Shown here: positions 23,447 through 33,404 of the stretch, piece by piece
Layout of the letters: each line of letters begins with the position of its first letter
Numbering within the stretch: position 1 is the stretch's first letter
Assembly (NCBI GenBank): GCA_022773585.1
Contig: JALEZZ010000054.1
Span: 1 to 41,689 of the forward strand
Origin: Selenomonas sp.
GTDB taxonomy: Bacteria > Bacillota > Negativicutes > Selenomonadales > Selenomonadaceae
Length of the DNA stretch: 41,689 bases
Reading direction: 5' to 3'
Notes under the pieces: generated by a model
Databases searched by the model: none
Seen by the model: the letters and a program-made list of their open reading frames with translations, nothing else
Told to the model about the DNA's origin: nothing
Made by a program: the position numbers and the translations under genes

Positions 23447-23525
23447 ATGGCGGGACGTTCTATTTTTTCTCTGCTTCCCCCTGCAATCGTAGTTTTTTCA
23501 TAAAGATTGAAAGGATTTGATATTT

Positions 23526-24848
23526 ATGATCGACACGGGCGATACGGCCTGGGTCCTCATCAGCGCGGCCCTGGTATTCATCATGACCCCCGGCCTCGGG
23601 TTCTTCTACGGCGGCATGGTCCGCAGCAAGAATGTGCTCACGACCATCATGCAGAGCTTCTTCATCGTGGCGATGATTTCGGTGGAGTGGATGATTCTCG
23701 GCTACACGATGACGTTCGGCACGGATGTGGGTGGCTTCATCGGCAGCCTCGAGAAATTCGGGCTTGCCAATGTCGGCCTCAACGTGCTCGAGGGCGGCAC
23801 GATTCCGGAACTCGCGTTCGTCGCGTTCCAGTGCATGTTCGCCGTCATCACGCCGGCGCTCATCACGGGAGCGTTTGCCGAGCGCGTGAAGTTCCGCGCG
23901 TTCACGCTGTTCATCCTGCTCTGGGCGATCCTGATCTACAACCCGATGGCACATTGGGTCTGGGGCGGCGGCTTCCTCGCGGAGCTCGGTGCGCTCGACT
24001 TCGCTGGCGGCCTCGTCATCCACATTCTCTCGGGTGTCTCGGGCCTCACGCTCTGCATGCTGATCGGCAAGCGCAAGGGCTATGGCAAGTCGGCCATGCT
24101 GCCGCACAATCTGCCGATGACGGTGCTCGGCGCGACGCTCCTCTGGTTCGGCTGGTTTGGTTTCAATGCGGGTTCGGCGCTCGGCGCGAACGGCCTCGCA
24201 GCAAATGCCTTCATCGCTTCGCAGGGCGCGGCAGCAGCCGCGACGGTCAGCTGGGTGCTCCTCGAGTGGGTGCGTAGCGGCAAGCCGACGGTGCTCGGCG
24301 CAGCGTCCGGCTGCATCGCGGGCCTCGTTGCCATCACGCCGGCGGCCGGCTTTGTCGAGCCGATGCCTGCCATCCTGATCGGCTTCATCGGCGGCGGCGT
24401 CTGCTATTTCGCCGTGGCAGTGCTCAAGGAGAAAATGGGCTACGATGATTCCCTCGATGCGTTCGGCGTCCACGGCCTCGGCGGCACGTGGGGCTCCATC
24501 GCGACGGGCCTCTTTGCGACGACGGCGGTCAATCCGGATGGTGCGAACGGCCTGTTCTACGGCGAGACGCATCTTCTGATGGCGCAGATCATTTCGACGG
24601 TCGTTGCCTATGCGCTCGCAATTGGCGGCACGTTCATCCTTTACAAGATTGTCAATGCCATCACGCCGTTCCGCGCGGATGAGTCGGAAGAGCTCGCAGG
24701 CCTCGACATTGTCGAACATGGCGAGCATGGCTATACGGGCGACACGTTCTCGGCGAGCCCGACGATGCTTGGCACGTTCCTCGGCGAGGAAGACAGCCCT
24801 GCGATGTTCCAGGCGGCAACGTTCGACCATCCAGCGCCAGGGAAGTGA
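23526..24848 (+). CDS. amtB: Ammonium transporter
   Basis: This is an integral inner-membrane ammonium channel of 440 residues with eleven predicted helices. ATG 23526 has AGGA ten bases upstream; the TTG at 23517 is too close to that site. Signature parts are GFFYGGMVRSKNVL, NPMAHWVWGGGFL and the twin pore histidines in VIHILSGVSG and FGVHGLGGTWG. The C-terminal tail ends with a cytoplasmic region (FRADESEELAGLDIVEHGEH) that in other bacteria contacts GlnK. glnK follows 12 bases later, the standard amtB-glnK pair. Control may act through the leader terminator and palindrome upstream. It would import ammonium or retrieve that lost from the allophanate pathway. Confidence 0.95.
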   Translation: MIDTGDTAWVLISAALVFIMTPGLGFFYGGMVRSKNVLTTIMQSFFIVAMISVEWMILGYTMTFGTDVGGFIGSLEKFGLANVGLNVLEGGTIPELAFVAFQCMFAVITPALITGAFAERVKFRAFTLFILLWAILIYNPMAHWVWGGGFLAELGALDFAGGLVIHILSGVSGLTLCMLIGKRKGYGKSAMLPHNLPMTVLGATLLWFGWFGFNAGSALGANGLAANAFIASQGAAAAATVSWVLLEWVRSGKPTVLGAASGCIAGLVAITPAAGFVEPMPAILIGFIGGGVCYFAVAVLKEKMGYDDSLDAFGVHGLGGTWGSIATGLFATTAVNPDGANGLFYGETHLLMAQIISTVVAYALAIGGTFILYKIVNAITPFRADESEELAGLDIVEHGEHGYTGDTFSASPTMLGTFLGEEDSPAMFQAATFDHPAPGK

Positions 24849-24860
24849 GGCTAGAAAATC

Positions 24861-25220
24861 ATGGAACTTACGAAAGTAGAAATCATCACGCGCACGAGCA
24901 AGCTCGAAGAGCTCAAGGAAGCGCTGAACAAAATTGGCGTGCTCGGCATGACGGTCAGCCAGGTCTATGGTTGCGGCCTGCAGAAGGGCCATCGCGAAAT
25001 CTATCGCGGCCAGGCGTACGAGATCAATCTCGTGCCGAAAATCAAGGTGGAGACGGTCATCTGCGAGATTCCGGTCGAGCGCGTGCTCGAGGTCGCAGAA
25101 AAAGTCCTGAAGACGGGCAAGGTCGGCGATGGCAAGATCTTTGTCTACAAGCTCAGCGATGCCGTGCGCATCCGCACGGGCGACCGCGGCCCGGAAGCCA
25201 TCATGGACGAAAAATCATGA
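24861..25220 (+). CDS. glnK: Nitrogen regulatory PII protein GlnK
   Basis: This is a 119-residue canonical PII trimer subunit. It has MELTKVEIITRTSKLEELKE, the T-loop GCGLQKGHREIYRGQAYE with the modification Tyr at the standard place, and TGKVGDGKIFVYKL. It senses 2-oxoglutarate and ATP/ADP and blocks AmtB when nitrogen is ample. It is the third PII gene in the window and the only one with a classical T-loop, so it is the best candidate for the general GlnK. It is co-transcribed with amtB and followed by a terminator. Confidence 0.95.
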   Translation: MELTKVEIITRTSKLEELKEALNKIGVLGMTVSQVYGCGLQKGHREIYRGQAYEINLVPKIKVETVICEIPVERVLEVAEKVLKTGKVGDGKIFVYKLSDAVRIRTGDRGPEAIMDEKS

Positions 25221-25257
25221 AAAATTAATGAAGGTAGAAAAACTGCCTTGTTGTGAC

Positions 25258-25308
25258 AAAAAACGGACAATAGATAGGTAAAAAGCCTTGAGATTGCCCG
25301 TTTTTTTT
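25258..25308 (+). terminator. Terminator of amtB-glnK
   Basis: AAAAAACGG-A-CAAT pairs with ATTG-C-CCGTTTTTT across one mismatch, followed by eight T. The remaining bases up to 25442 show no clear promoter for the next gene. Confidence 0.75.
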
Positions 25309-25442
25309 GTTATCCTGTAGAGAGACGTGAAAAGAAAAGAATCTTGCGATTGCGGCAGGGATTTTCCGCCGCTTTATCGAATATTCTTCTGTAAAAGCCA
25401 TCGTGAATTGATTTTTTGAAAAATAAAAGCAGGTGAGCATTT

Positions 25443-26306
25443 ATGGAAAAGGTCAAGATCATGATTGTCGACGACTCCCGCGTGAGCCGCGTCATGCTGG
25501 CCAATGAACTGAATCGCACGAATTTCGAAGTCGTCGCCCAGGCCAAGAATGCAGCAGAAGCTGTCGAGCTCTATGAAAAGCATCATCCAGCGCTCGTGAC
25601 AATGGACATGAACCTCCCGGATGCGGACGGTCTCGAATGCAGCCGCCGCATTTACGAGATCGACCCGGCGGCCAAGATCGTCATGATTTCGGCGATGAAG
25701 GACGCGAGCCTCATGGCGCGCGGCCGAGAGATCGGCATCAGCGCGTTTTTGCAGAAGCCCGTCAACACGAACGATCTCATCGATACGCTCATGGCGCTTT
25801 GCCAGACGGAGGTCGGCAAGGTGGCAGTTCTCAGAGAATCGTATGCAAAGGCCTTTGTCAAGGCGCTCCAGCAGGGCATTTTCAGCATCACAGGCCTCCA
25901 CAGCGAGGTCACGCTCGAGCTCGACAACCGGCGCTTCCTCGACGTCAGCGGCGTCGCCGTCATCATCGGCCTGACGGGTTATCCGCAAGGCCGTGCCATT
26001 TTTTATCTCGATGCGGAAACGATGCATAAGATTTCGGCTATCATGCTCGGCGAGGACAGCGTCGACAATGTCTCGGAGGATGAGGCGATTGACGGTGTCG
26101 AAGAGGCTGCGAACATCATTGTCGGCCGCGGCGTCTCGAACATCAACAACATCTTCAAGGACAAGGAGATGCGCATCACGCCGCCGGGCACGATCAGCGG
26201 CACGAACATCCGCATCGCAAGCCCGAAGCTCACGACATTCAAGATCCAGGCGGCAACGCGCGCGGGCAACATTTACATGAACATCGGTTTTGCAGAGGGA
26301 GAATGA
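25443..26306 (+). CDS. Response regulator fused to a CheX/CheC-type phosphatase domain
   Basis: This is a 287-residue two-domain protein. Residues 1-120 form a receiver: acidic pair in MIVDDSRVSR, phosphoacceptor Asp in TMDMNLPDADG near residue 55, and Lys in FLQKPVN near 104. Residues 135-287 are a CheX-like domain with an intact phosphatase motif (DGVEEAAN: D-x3-E-x2-N). CheX/CheC proteins dephosphorylate CheY-P; a fusion to a receiver suggests the receiver controls, or is the substrate of, its own phosphatase. ATG 25443 has AGCAGGTGAG upstream. A free CheX and a chemoreceptor gene follow, so it belongs to chemotaxis signalling. The kinase CheA is not in the window. Confidence 0.87.
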   Translation: MEKVKIMIVDDSRVSRVMLANELNRTNFEVVAQAKNAAEAVELYEKHHPALVTMDMNLPDADGLECSRRIYEIDPAAKIVMISAMKDASLMARGREIGISAFLQKPVNTNDLIDTLMALCQTEVGKVAVLRESYAKAFVKALQQGIFSITGLHSEVTLELDNRRFLDVSGVAVIIGLTGYPQGRAIFYLDAETMHKISAIMLGEDSVDNVSEDEAIDGVEEAANIIVGRGVSNINNIFKDKEMRITPPGTISGTNIRIASPKLTTFKIQAATRAGNIYMNIGFAEGE

Positions 26307-26313
26307 ACGATAT

Positions 26314-26778
26314 ATGGATGCAAAATTAGTGAATCCGTTTGTAAATGCGGTCGAAGCTGTCCTGCCGCAGATGGGATTCCCTGCTCCGACACGCAAGTCA
26401 CTCAACGTGAAGCAGAAAAACGTCGAGGGGCTCGGGGTATCCGTCATCGTGGGCTTCACGAAGCAGCTGCGTGGCAACGTCGTTTACAATATGGATGAAG
26501 AAACAGCGAAATTCATCGCTTCGAAGATGATGATGGGCATGCCGGTCGCGGAGTTTGATGCGATGGCGCAGAGCGCGATTTCCGAGATGAGCAACATGCT
26601 CACGGCGACGGCGGCGACGAATCTCGCAGGCCTCTCGCTCGAGGTTGATATTTCGACGCCGAGCCTTTCCATCGGCCAGGGGTTCCAGATGAAGATCAGT
26701 GACGGCCCGTATCTGACGGTCGCCATGGATGTCGAAGGGCACCTGCTCGAAGTGGACATCGCCGTCGAGCAGCAGTGA
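26314..26778 (+). CDS. cheX: Chemotaxis phosphatase CheX
   Basis: This 154-residue protein is related to the C-terminal half of the preceding gene. It carries the phosphatase motif SAISEMSN (S-x3-E-x2-N), plus NPFVNAVEAVLPQMGF and LRGNVVYNMDEETAKFIASK typical of CheX dimers. It should speed dephosphorylation of phospho-CheY and so end the motor signal. ATG 26314 lies seven bases after the upstream stop; an earlier in-frame start would overlap the regulator and lacks a site. GAGGGAG is some 13 bases upstream, longer than ideal. The two genes form one operon, separated from the chemoreceptor gene by a terminator. Confidence 0.87.
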   Translation: MDAKLVNPFVNAVEAVLPQMGFPAPTRKSLNVKQKNVEGLGVSVIVGFTKQLRGNVVYNMDEETAKFIASKMMMGMPVAEFDAMAQSAISEMSNMLTATAATNLAGLSLEVDISTPSLSIGQGFQMKISDGPYLTVAMDVEGHLLEVDIAVEQQ

Positions 26779-26866
26779 CGGGGAAATCACAGCTGCCGGA
26801 TTTTCAAAGATGGTTGTGAAAAGAGAACAAGAAGATATAAAGGGGAAAGATAAAAAAGCAATACCC

Positions 26867-26895
26867 GGGGGCATTGGGGGAGTGCCCCCTTTTTT
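26867..26895 (+). terminator. Terminator between cheX and the chemoreceptor gene
   Basis: GGGGGCA (26867-26873) pairs with TGCCCCC (26883-26889), followed by six T. The ribosome site of the next gene begins directly after it, so readthrough must supply at least part of that gene's mRNA unless a promoter lies downstream of the hairpin. Confidence 0.7.
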
Positions 26896-26915
26896 CAGGG
26901 AGGGGTCAATCCATT

Positions 26916-28931
26916 ATGAAGCTCAACAGCTTGAAGACGAAATTCCTAGCGGCGTTCCTGCCCATCTTCTTGGGGAGCTTCCTGGTTTTCTTCGGCATCA
27001 GCTATTATATGTCGAGCCAGGAGCTCATCCAGGATGCCGATACGATTTCATCGAAGATCGGCCAGGCGGCCGCTAACGACATCGAAAAGCAGTTCCAGCG
27101 TCATACGATGCAGATTGAGGGCCTGTCGCGCGACAGTGCGCTGATCGGCGGTTCGAAAGAACAGATTGTTGCAGAACTTGCGCATTACAAGAAGACGGCG
27201 GGCGACGGCTTTGCCATGCTCGCGTACTCGACCGTGGACGGCCAGGCCGTGAGCGACAAGGGCGTCGACATGGATCGCTCGACGCGCGAGTACATCAAGA
27301 AGGTCCGCGAGACGAAGCAGCCGTACATGACGGGGCCATCTGTTTCTGGCACGAGCGGCAAGCTCATCACGATCATCGCCTATCCGGTGCTCGATCGCAG
27401 TGACAACCTCGTCGGCATCGTCTACGGCACGGTCGAGTTCGAGGACATCAATGACATCGTCGGCAAGATCCAGTACATGGAGACGGGCCACGTCTACATC
27501 GCCGATCAGGACGGCATCACGATTGCCTATGCGCAGCAGCCGGAAGATGTCGGCAAGATGGATCTGACGCAGACGGAGACGAATGGCAAGACGATTGACC
27601 AGAAGCTCGTCGATGGCTTCAAGCAGGCGGTCAGCACGCACCAGCAGATTTCGACGGAGTACACGACGTCGAAAGGCGATGCGTCGCAAGCCGTGCTGAC
27701 GCCAATCGACCTCGGAGTCCGTACGTGGGTGGCCGTCGCGGTCGCGCCGATGTCCGAGGTGCGCGGCAACGCCTACACGCTTGCAAAGATTCTCGCAGGC
27801 GTCGGCATCCTCATGCTGATTTTCATCACGGTGGCCATCTACGTACTCGCGACGAAGATGAGCCGTCCGATCGAGGTTGTCAAGGAAGAATGCGATATCA
27901 TCAATGGCGGCGACCTGCGTGACCGTCCGCTCTGCTATGAGTCAGACGACGAGCTCGGCGCTCTTGCGCAGGGCTTCGCGCAGATGCGCGAGACGATGCG
28001 CAGCCTGCTCTCGGAAATCTCGAAGCACGCCGAGCGCGTCTCGGCTTCGTCCGAAGAACTCACGGCGGCGGCGCATCAGACGGCAGATGCTGCGACGATG
28101 TCGGCCAACCAGGTCGCGGACATCGCCGAGGGCATCAACCACCAGTCCGAGTCCATCGCGACGGCGAACGCGGCCGTGCAGGATATCTCGGGCCAGTCGG
28201 AGCAGGTCTCGACGAATGCGGACGCCATCGCGGCCGTCACGGACATGACGGTCGCCGAGGTCGGCCGCGGCAAGGATGCCGTGCAGGACATCGTCAATGC
28301 GATGGATGCCATCAACACGGGCACGGATACGGTGCAGAACTCCATCAAGAAGCTCGCAAAGCAGTCCGAGGAAATCAGCCAGATTGTCGATGTCATCTCG
28401 GGCATCGCGGAGCAGACGAACCTCCTCGCGCTCAACGCGGCCATCGAGGCGGCGCGCGCCGGCGAGGCCGGCCGCGGCTTTGCCGTCGTCGCGGATGAAG
28501 TCCGCGAGCTCGCCGAGGAATCTGCTACGTCGTCGCAGAAGATTGCCGAGCTCGTCGGCAAGATTCAGGAAGACATGAAGGAAGCCGTCGAAGCAAGCGA
28601 CCAGAGCTCGCAGAGCGTCGAAGGTTCCCGCCAGTCCGTCGAAGAGGCCAACAAGATCTTCGAATCCATCCAGGTCTCCATCGAAGCGCTGGCAGGTGGC
28701 ATCCGCGATGTCTCGACGAGCATCCAGACCATCTCGGATGGCACGAAGTCGATGGCCGCGGAGACGGAGAGCATCGCGAAAATCAGCCACGAGAACGCTT
28801 CGCGTACGCAGAGCGTCTCGGCAACGACGGAGGAGCAATCGGCATCGAGCCAGGAAATCGCGGCTTCGACGCGCGTCCTCGCCGAACTCGCGCAGGAGCT
28901 CCAGGCAAACGTTCAGAAATTCCAGCTTTGA
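26916..28931 (+). CDS. Methyl-accepting chemotaxis protein with an extracytoplasmic dCache-type sensor
   Basis: This is a 671-residue inner-membrane chemoreceptor. ATG 26916 follows GGGAGGGG. Helix 1 is [20 protein letters not shown] (residues 10-30). The periplasmic part to about residue 285 has dCache features ([28 protein letters not shown], [15 protein letters not shown]). Helix 2 is [17 protein letters not shown], then a HAMP domain. The signalling hairpin tip is strongly conserved near residues 490-535 ([38 protein letters not shown]). Gln/Glu pairs for methylation flank it. The C-terminus ends without a CheR-tethering pentapeptide. Ligand unknown; dCache sensors often bind amino acids or amines. 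Confidence 0.93.
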   Translation: MKLNSLKTKFLAAFLPIFLGSFLVFFGISYYMSSQELIQDADTISSKIGQAAANDIEKQFQRHTMQIEGLSRDSALIGGSKEQIVAELAHYKKTAGDGFAMLAYSTVDGQAVSDKGVDMDRSTREYIKKVRETKQPYMTGPSVSGTSGKLITIIAYPVLDRSDNLVGIVYGTVEFEDINDIVGKIQYMETGHVYIADQDGITIAYAQQPEDVGKMDLTQTETNGKTIDQKLVDGFKQAVSTHQQISTEYTTSKGDASQAVLTPIDLGVRTWVAVAVAPMSEVRGNAYTLAKILAGVGILMLIFITVAIYVLATKMSRPIEVVKEECDIINGGDLRDRPLCYESDDELGALAQGFAQMRETMRSLLSEISKHAERVSASSEELTAAAHQTADAATMSANQVADIAEGINHQSESIATANAAVQDISGQSEQVSTNADAIAAVTDMTVAEVGRGKDAVQDIVNAMDAINTGTDTVQNSIKKLAKQSEEISQIVDVISGIAEQTNLLALNAAIEAARAGEAGRGFAVVADEVRELAEESATSSQKIAELVGKIQEDMKEAVEASDQSSQSVEGSRQSVEEANKIFESIQVSIEALAGGIRDVSTSIQTISDGTKSMAAETESIAKISHENASRTQSVSATTEEQSASSQEIAASTRVLAELAQELQANVQKFQL

Positions 28932-28938
28932 TTTGCAG

Positions 28939-28981
28939 AAATCCGCCAGGGCATGAATTGCATGCCCTAGCGGATTTTTTT
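28939..28981 (+). terminator. Terminator of the chemoreceptor gene
   Basis: AATCCGC and AGGGCATG on the left pair with CATGCCCT and GCGGATT on the right around an AATTG-type loop, followed by a T run ending at 28981. Confidence 0.85.
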
Positions 28982-28982
28982 C

Positions 28983-29011
28983 GTGACAGACCCCCGCAAG
29001 CATTGTATAAT
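28983..29011 (+). promoter_or_regulatory. Promoter of the DUF1934-argS-rpoE operon
   Basis: GTGACA (28983-28988), 17 bases and TATAAT (29006-29011) form a good sigma-A promoter about 25 bases before the start codon region of the DUF1934 gene. Confidence 0.7.
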
Positions 29012-29044
29012 AGCAGTTAGTATGTTTTGAAGGGAGGGCTCTGC

Positions 29045-29476
29045 ATGGCAGAGGGAGACCGCGTGCGCATCCGCATCCACGGACGCCAGCGTGACGATGC
29101 CGGTGCGCTGCACGAGAGCCGGACGCAGGCCGTCGGGCGGCACGACGCGAAGGGCGGCAAGCATTTCTTCCGCTACGAAGACCATGCACTGCTCGAAGGC
29201 CATGCCGTGCCGACGGTGCTGAAGCTCGCGCCAGACCACCTGCTGCTGCTCCGGCGCAGCCCGCTTGAGCAGAGGCTCGAGTTCGTCCCGCAGGAAGAGC
29301 GCACGAGCCTCTACCGCACACCTTATGGCATGCTGCATCTCGCCGTGCGTACGAAGGAGCTCTTTTCCGCCTGCCGCGCCGATGGCACGGGGCGCATCGA
29401 GCTCGTCTATGACCTCTTCGTCGAAGGGCGGTTCCAGAGCAGCAACGAGCTTTCCATCGAGATTACGCATGCATGA
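29045..29476 (+). CDS. DUF1934 (YwiB-like) beta-barrel protein
   Basis: This 143-residue protein has an alternating strand pattern (VRIRIHGRQRDDAG, FFRYEDHALLEG, LHLAVRTKELFSACRADGTG, RIELVYDLFVEG). It matches DUF1934, the family of Bacillus YwiB, which is a calycin-like small barrel of unknown role. In Bacilli ywiB also sits directly before argS, so synteny supports the call. ATG 29045 follows GGGAGGG by eight bases. It leads the operon with argS, 57 bases downstream. Confidence 0.78.
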   Translation: MAEGDRVRIRIHGRQRDDAGALHESRTQAVGRHDAKGGKHFFRYEDHALLEGHAVPTVLKLAPDHLLLLRRSPLEQRLEFVPQEERTSLYRTPYGMLHLAVRTKELFSACRADGTGRIELVYDLFVEGRFQSSNELSIEITHA

Positions 29477-29533
29477 TGCTGATGGCAGACATGAAATCAG
29501 CAGACATGAGATAGATTGAAGGAGGATTTTCTT

Positions 29534-31189
29534 TTGGATATCAAGGATACGTTGACGGAAGCCATCCGTGCGGCGGCGCAAGCGGCCATCGCGGACGGCG
29601 TCTTCCCCGAGGCTGAGCTCGCGGACGTCGTGCTCGAAGTGCCGCCGAAGAAGGAGTTCGGCGATTTTTCGACGAACTTCGCGATGCAGTCGGCGCGTGT
29701 CTTCCACAAGGCGCCGCGCCAGATTGCCGAGGAGCTCCAGAAGCGCCTCGCAGGCGACTGGCTCGACCACACGCAGATTGCAGGTCCGGGCTTCCTCAAT
29801 TTTTATCTGAAGTCGAACGTGCTCTACGATTCGTTCCAGAAAATCCTCGAGGCGGGCGAAAGCTACGGCCAGTGCCCGCACAAGGACGGCGAGCGCATCC
29901 AGGTCGAGTACGTCAGCGCGAATCCGACGGGGCCGCTCCACGTCGGCCACGGCCGCGGCGCGGCGGCAGGTTCGGCGCTCGTGAACCTGCTGCGGGCTGC
30001 GGGCTATGACACGGAGGCCGAATACTACATCAACGACGCGGGCAACCAGATGAACATCCTCGCGGAATCCGTCAATGCCCGCTACCTCGAACTCCTGGGC
30101 AAGGATGTCACGTTCCCCGAGAATGGCTACCACGGCGAGGACATCGTCGAGACGGCGAAGCGCATCATCAAAAAAGACGGCGACAAGTACCTCGCGATGG
30201 ACGAAAAGCAGCGCCTCGACATCTTCAAGGACCTTGCCTACAAAGAAAAGCTCGCCATCCTCAAAGAAGACCTCGCAGCGTTCAACGTCACGATGGACAA
30301 CTGGTTCAGCGAGCGCACGCTGCATCCTGATGCGATCCGGGACGCCATCCAGAAGCTCCAGGACAATGGCACGATTTATGAAAAAGATGGCGCCCTCTGG
30401 CTGAAGTCTACGGCGTACGGCGACGACAAAGACCGTGTCGTCATCCGCGACAATGGCGTGCCGACGTACCTCGCGGCCGACATCGCCTACCATCACAACA
30501 AGTATGAGCGCGGCTTCACGCGCCTCATCAATATCTGGGGTGCCGACCACCACGGCTACATCGCGCGCGTCAAGGCGGCGATGAAAGCGCTCGGCCACGA
30601 CCCCGAGCAGCTGACGGTGCTGCTGCTGCAGATGGTCGCGCTCTACCGCGATGGCGAGCTCGTCAAGATGAGCAAGCGCACGGGCCAGAGCGTCACGCTG
30701 AACGAGCTCATGGAGGAAGTCGGCACGGATGCGGCGCGCTATTTCTTCCTCATGCGCTCTCTCGACAGCCAGCTCGATTTCGACCTCGACCTCGCGAAGA
30801 AGAAGTCGAACGACAACCCCGTCTACTACATCCAGTACGCCCATGCGCGCATCATGAGCATCTTCCGCCAGGCGGACGAGACAGGGCTGAAGCTCGGCGG
30901 GGCACCACAGCTTGAGCTCCTGACGGACGCCTCGGAAGTCGATCTCATCAAGAAGATCGAAGAGTATCCGGAAGAAATCGAGCGCGCAGCCGGTGACTAT
31001 GCACCGCAGCGCATCGCACGCTATGCTTACGACCTCGCGGCGCTCTTCCACAGCTTCTACAACAAGTGCCGCATCATGGGCGTCGAACCGAAGCTTGCCG
31101 AAGCGCGCCTCGCGCTCGTGACCGTCACGGCCCATGTCATCCGCCATTCCCTCGGCATCCTCGGCGTCTCCGCCCCGGATCACATGTAA
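29534..31189 (+). CDS. argS: Arginyl-tRNA synthetase
   Basis: This is a cytoplasmic class I aminoacyl-tRNA synthetase of 551 residues, the normal length. I choose TTG 29534, eight bases after AAGGAGG, because the upstream TTG at 29516 would overlap that ribosome site. The N-terminal Add-1 domain (VPPKKEFGDFSTNFAM) is followed by the HIGH motif as HVGHGRG near residue 136. The KMSK loop, VKMSKRTGQSVTL near 377, is intact. The C-terminal DALR anticodon-binding domain ends LVTVTAHVIRHSLGILGV. rpoE follows 16 bases later in the same operon. Confidence 0.96.
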   Translation: MDIKDTLTEAIRAAAQAAIADGVFPEAELADVVLEVPPKKEFGDFSTNFAMQSARVFHKAPRQIAEELQKRLAGDWLDHTQIAGPGFLNFYLKSNVLYDSFQKILEAGESYGQCPHKDGERIQVEYVSANPTGPLHVGHGRGAAAGSALVNLLRAAGYDTEAEYYINDAGNQMNILAESVNARYLELLGKDVTFPENGYHGEDIVETAKRIIKKDGDKYLAMDEKQRLDIFKDLAYKEKLAILKEDLAAFNVTMDNWFSERTLHPDAIRDAIQKLQDNGTIYEKDGALWLKSTAYGDDKDRVVIRDNGVPTYLAADIAYHHNKYERGFTRLINIWGADHHGYIARVKAAMKALGHDPEQLTVLLLQMVALYRDGELVKMSKRTGQSVTLNELMEEVGTDAARYFFLMRSLDSQLDFDLDLAKKKSNDNPVYYIQYAHARIMSIFRQADETGLKLGGAPQLELLTDASEVDLIKKIEEYPEEIERAAGDYAPQRIARYAYDLAALFHSFYNKCRIMGVEPKLAEARLALVTVTAHVIRHSLGILGVSAPDHM

Positions 31190-31205
31190 TATAGGAGGAA
31201 CTTCC

Positions 31206-31559
31206 ATGCCAGAAGAAATCCAGGATTTCACGAAGAAGACCGAAGTGGACATCGCCTACTACGTGCTCCAGCACAAGGGCGCGACGATGTATTACAAAGA
31301 CCTCGTGCTCGACGTCATCGAGAAGAAGCACAAGCCGGTGCAGTCCCTCTCGGCGGCCATTTCCGAGGTCTACACGCTCATCAACATGGACAGCCGCTTC
31401 CACTATGAAGGCGACGGCCAGTGGGGCCTGACGGAGTGGAACCCGCCGGAGACGAAGCGTCATACGCGCTCCTCGTCCTCGTCGAGCTCGTCTACGTCGC
31501 GTTCGTCGGCAAAGGCCAGCCGCCGCAAGGAGAAGCTGTTCGAAAGTATTCAGGAATAA
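31206..31559 (+). CDS. rpoE: DNA-directed RNA polymerase delta subunit
   Basis: This is a 117-residue Firmicutes-specific polymerase accessory subunit. The N-terminal HARE-type winged helix is clear (TKKTEVDIAYYVLQHKGATM, YYKDLVLDVI, HYEGDGQWGLTEW). In Bacillus the C-terminal half is a long acidic tail that helps recycle polymerase. Here it is short and made of Ser and basic residues (HTRSSSSSSSSTSRSSAK, then RRKEKLFESIQE), the opposite charge. ATG 31206 follows AGGAGG. A neighbouring pyrG gene is the standard Firmicutes arrangement. A different HARE-domain protein is possible but unlikely in this context. Confidence 0.83.
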   Translation: MPEEIQDFTKKTEVDIAYYVLQHKGATMYYKDLVLDVIEKKHKPVQSLSAAISEVYTLINMDSRFHYEGDGQWGLTEWNPPETKRHTRSSSSSSSSTSRSSAKASRRKEKLFESIQE

Positions 31560-31562
31560 TAT

Positions 31563-31591
31563 TTGACGGAAGCTCCGAAGCGCGATAGAAT
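31563..31591 (+). promoter_or_regulatory. Promoter of pyrG
   Basis: TTGACG (31563-31568), 17 bases and TAGAAT (31586-31591) form a sigma-A promoter about 30 bases before the pyrG start. The leader is too short for the G-tract reiterative control known in some pyrG leaders, and I see no initial GGG run. Confidence 0.65.
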
Positions 31592-31606
31592 AAGCTCCAT
31601 GTGTGA

Positions 31607-33232
<1,626 letters not shown>

Positions 33233-33261
33233 ATCCATTTGCAGCATGTTCGAATGCTTTT

Positions 33262-33286
33262 GCCGTCCGCGAGGGCGGCTTTTTTG
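33262..33286 (+). terminator. Terminator of pyrG
   Basis: GCCGTCC (33262-33268) and GGGCGGC (33273-33279) form a stem with a GCGA tetraloop, followed by six T. Confidence 0.83.
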
Positions 33287-33404
33287 TTCAATTTCTTCGT
33301 TTCTTTTCCGAAATCAGCAGGATTTCTCCGTTCTATGACGAACTTAGCCATTAGAAAGGCATTCAAGGGCGTCCGTTCGGAAGGACGCCTGCGGAAAGGA
33401 GCGG

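Noticed and set aside
26290..26313. An upstream start for cheX giving eight extra residues
   Set aside because: It overlaps the preceding gene's end, has no ribosome site, and homologues begin near MDAKLVNPF.
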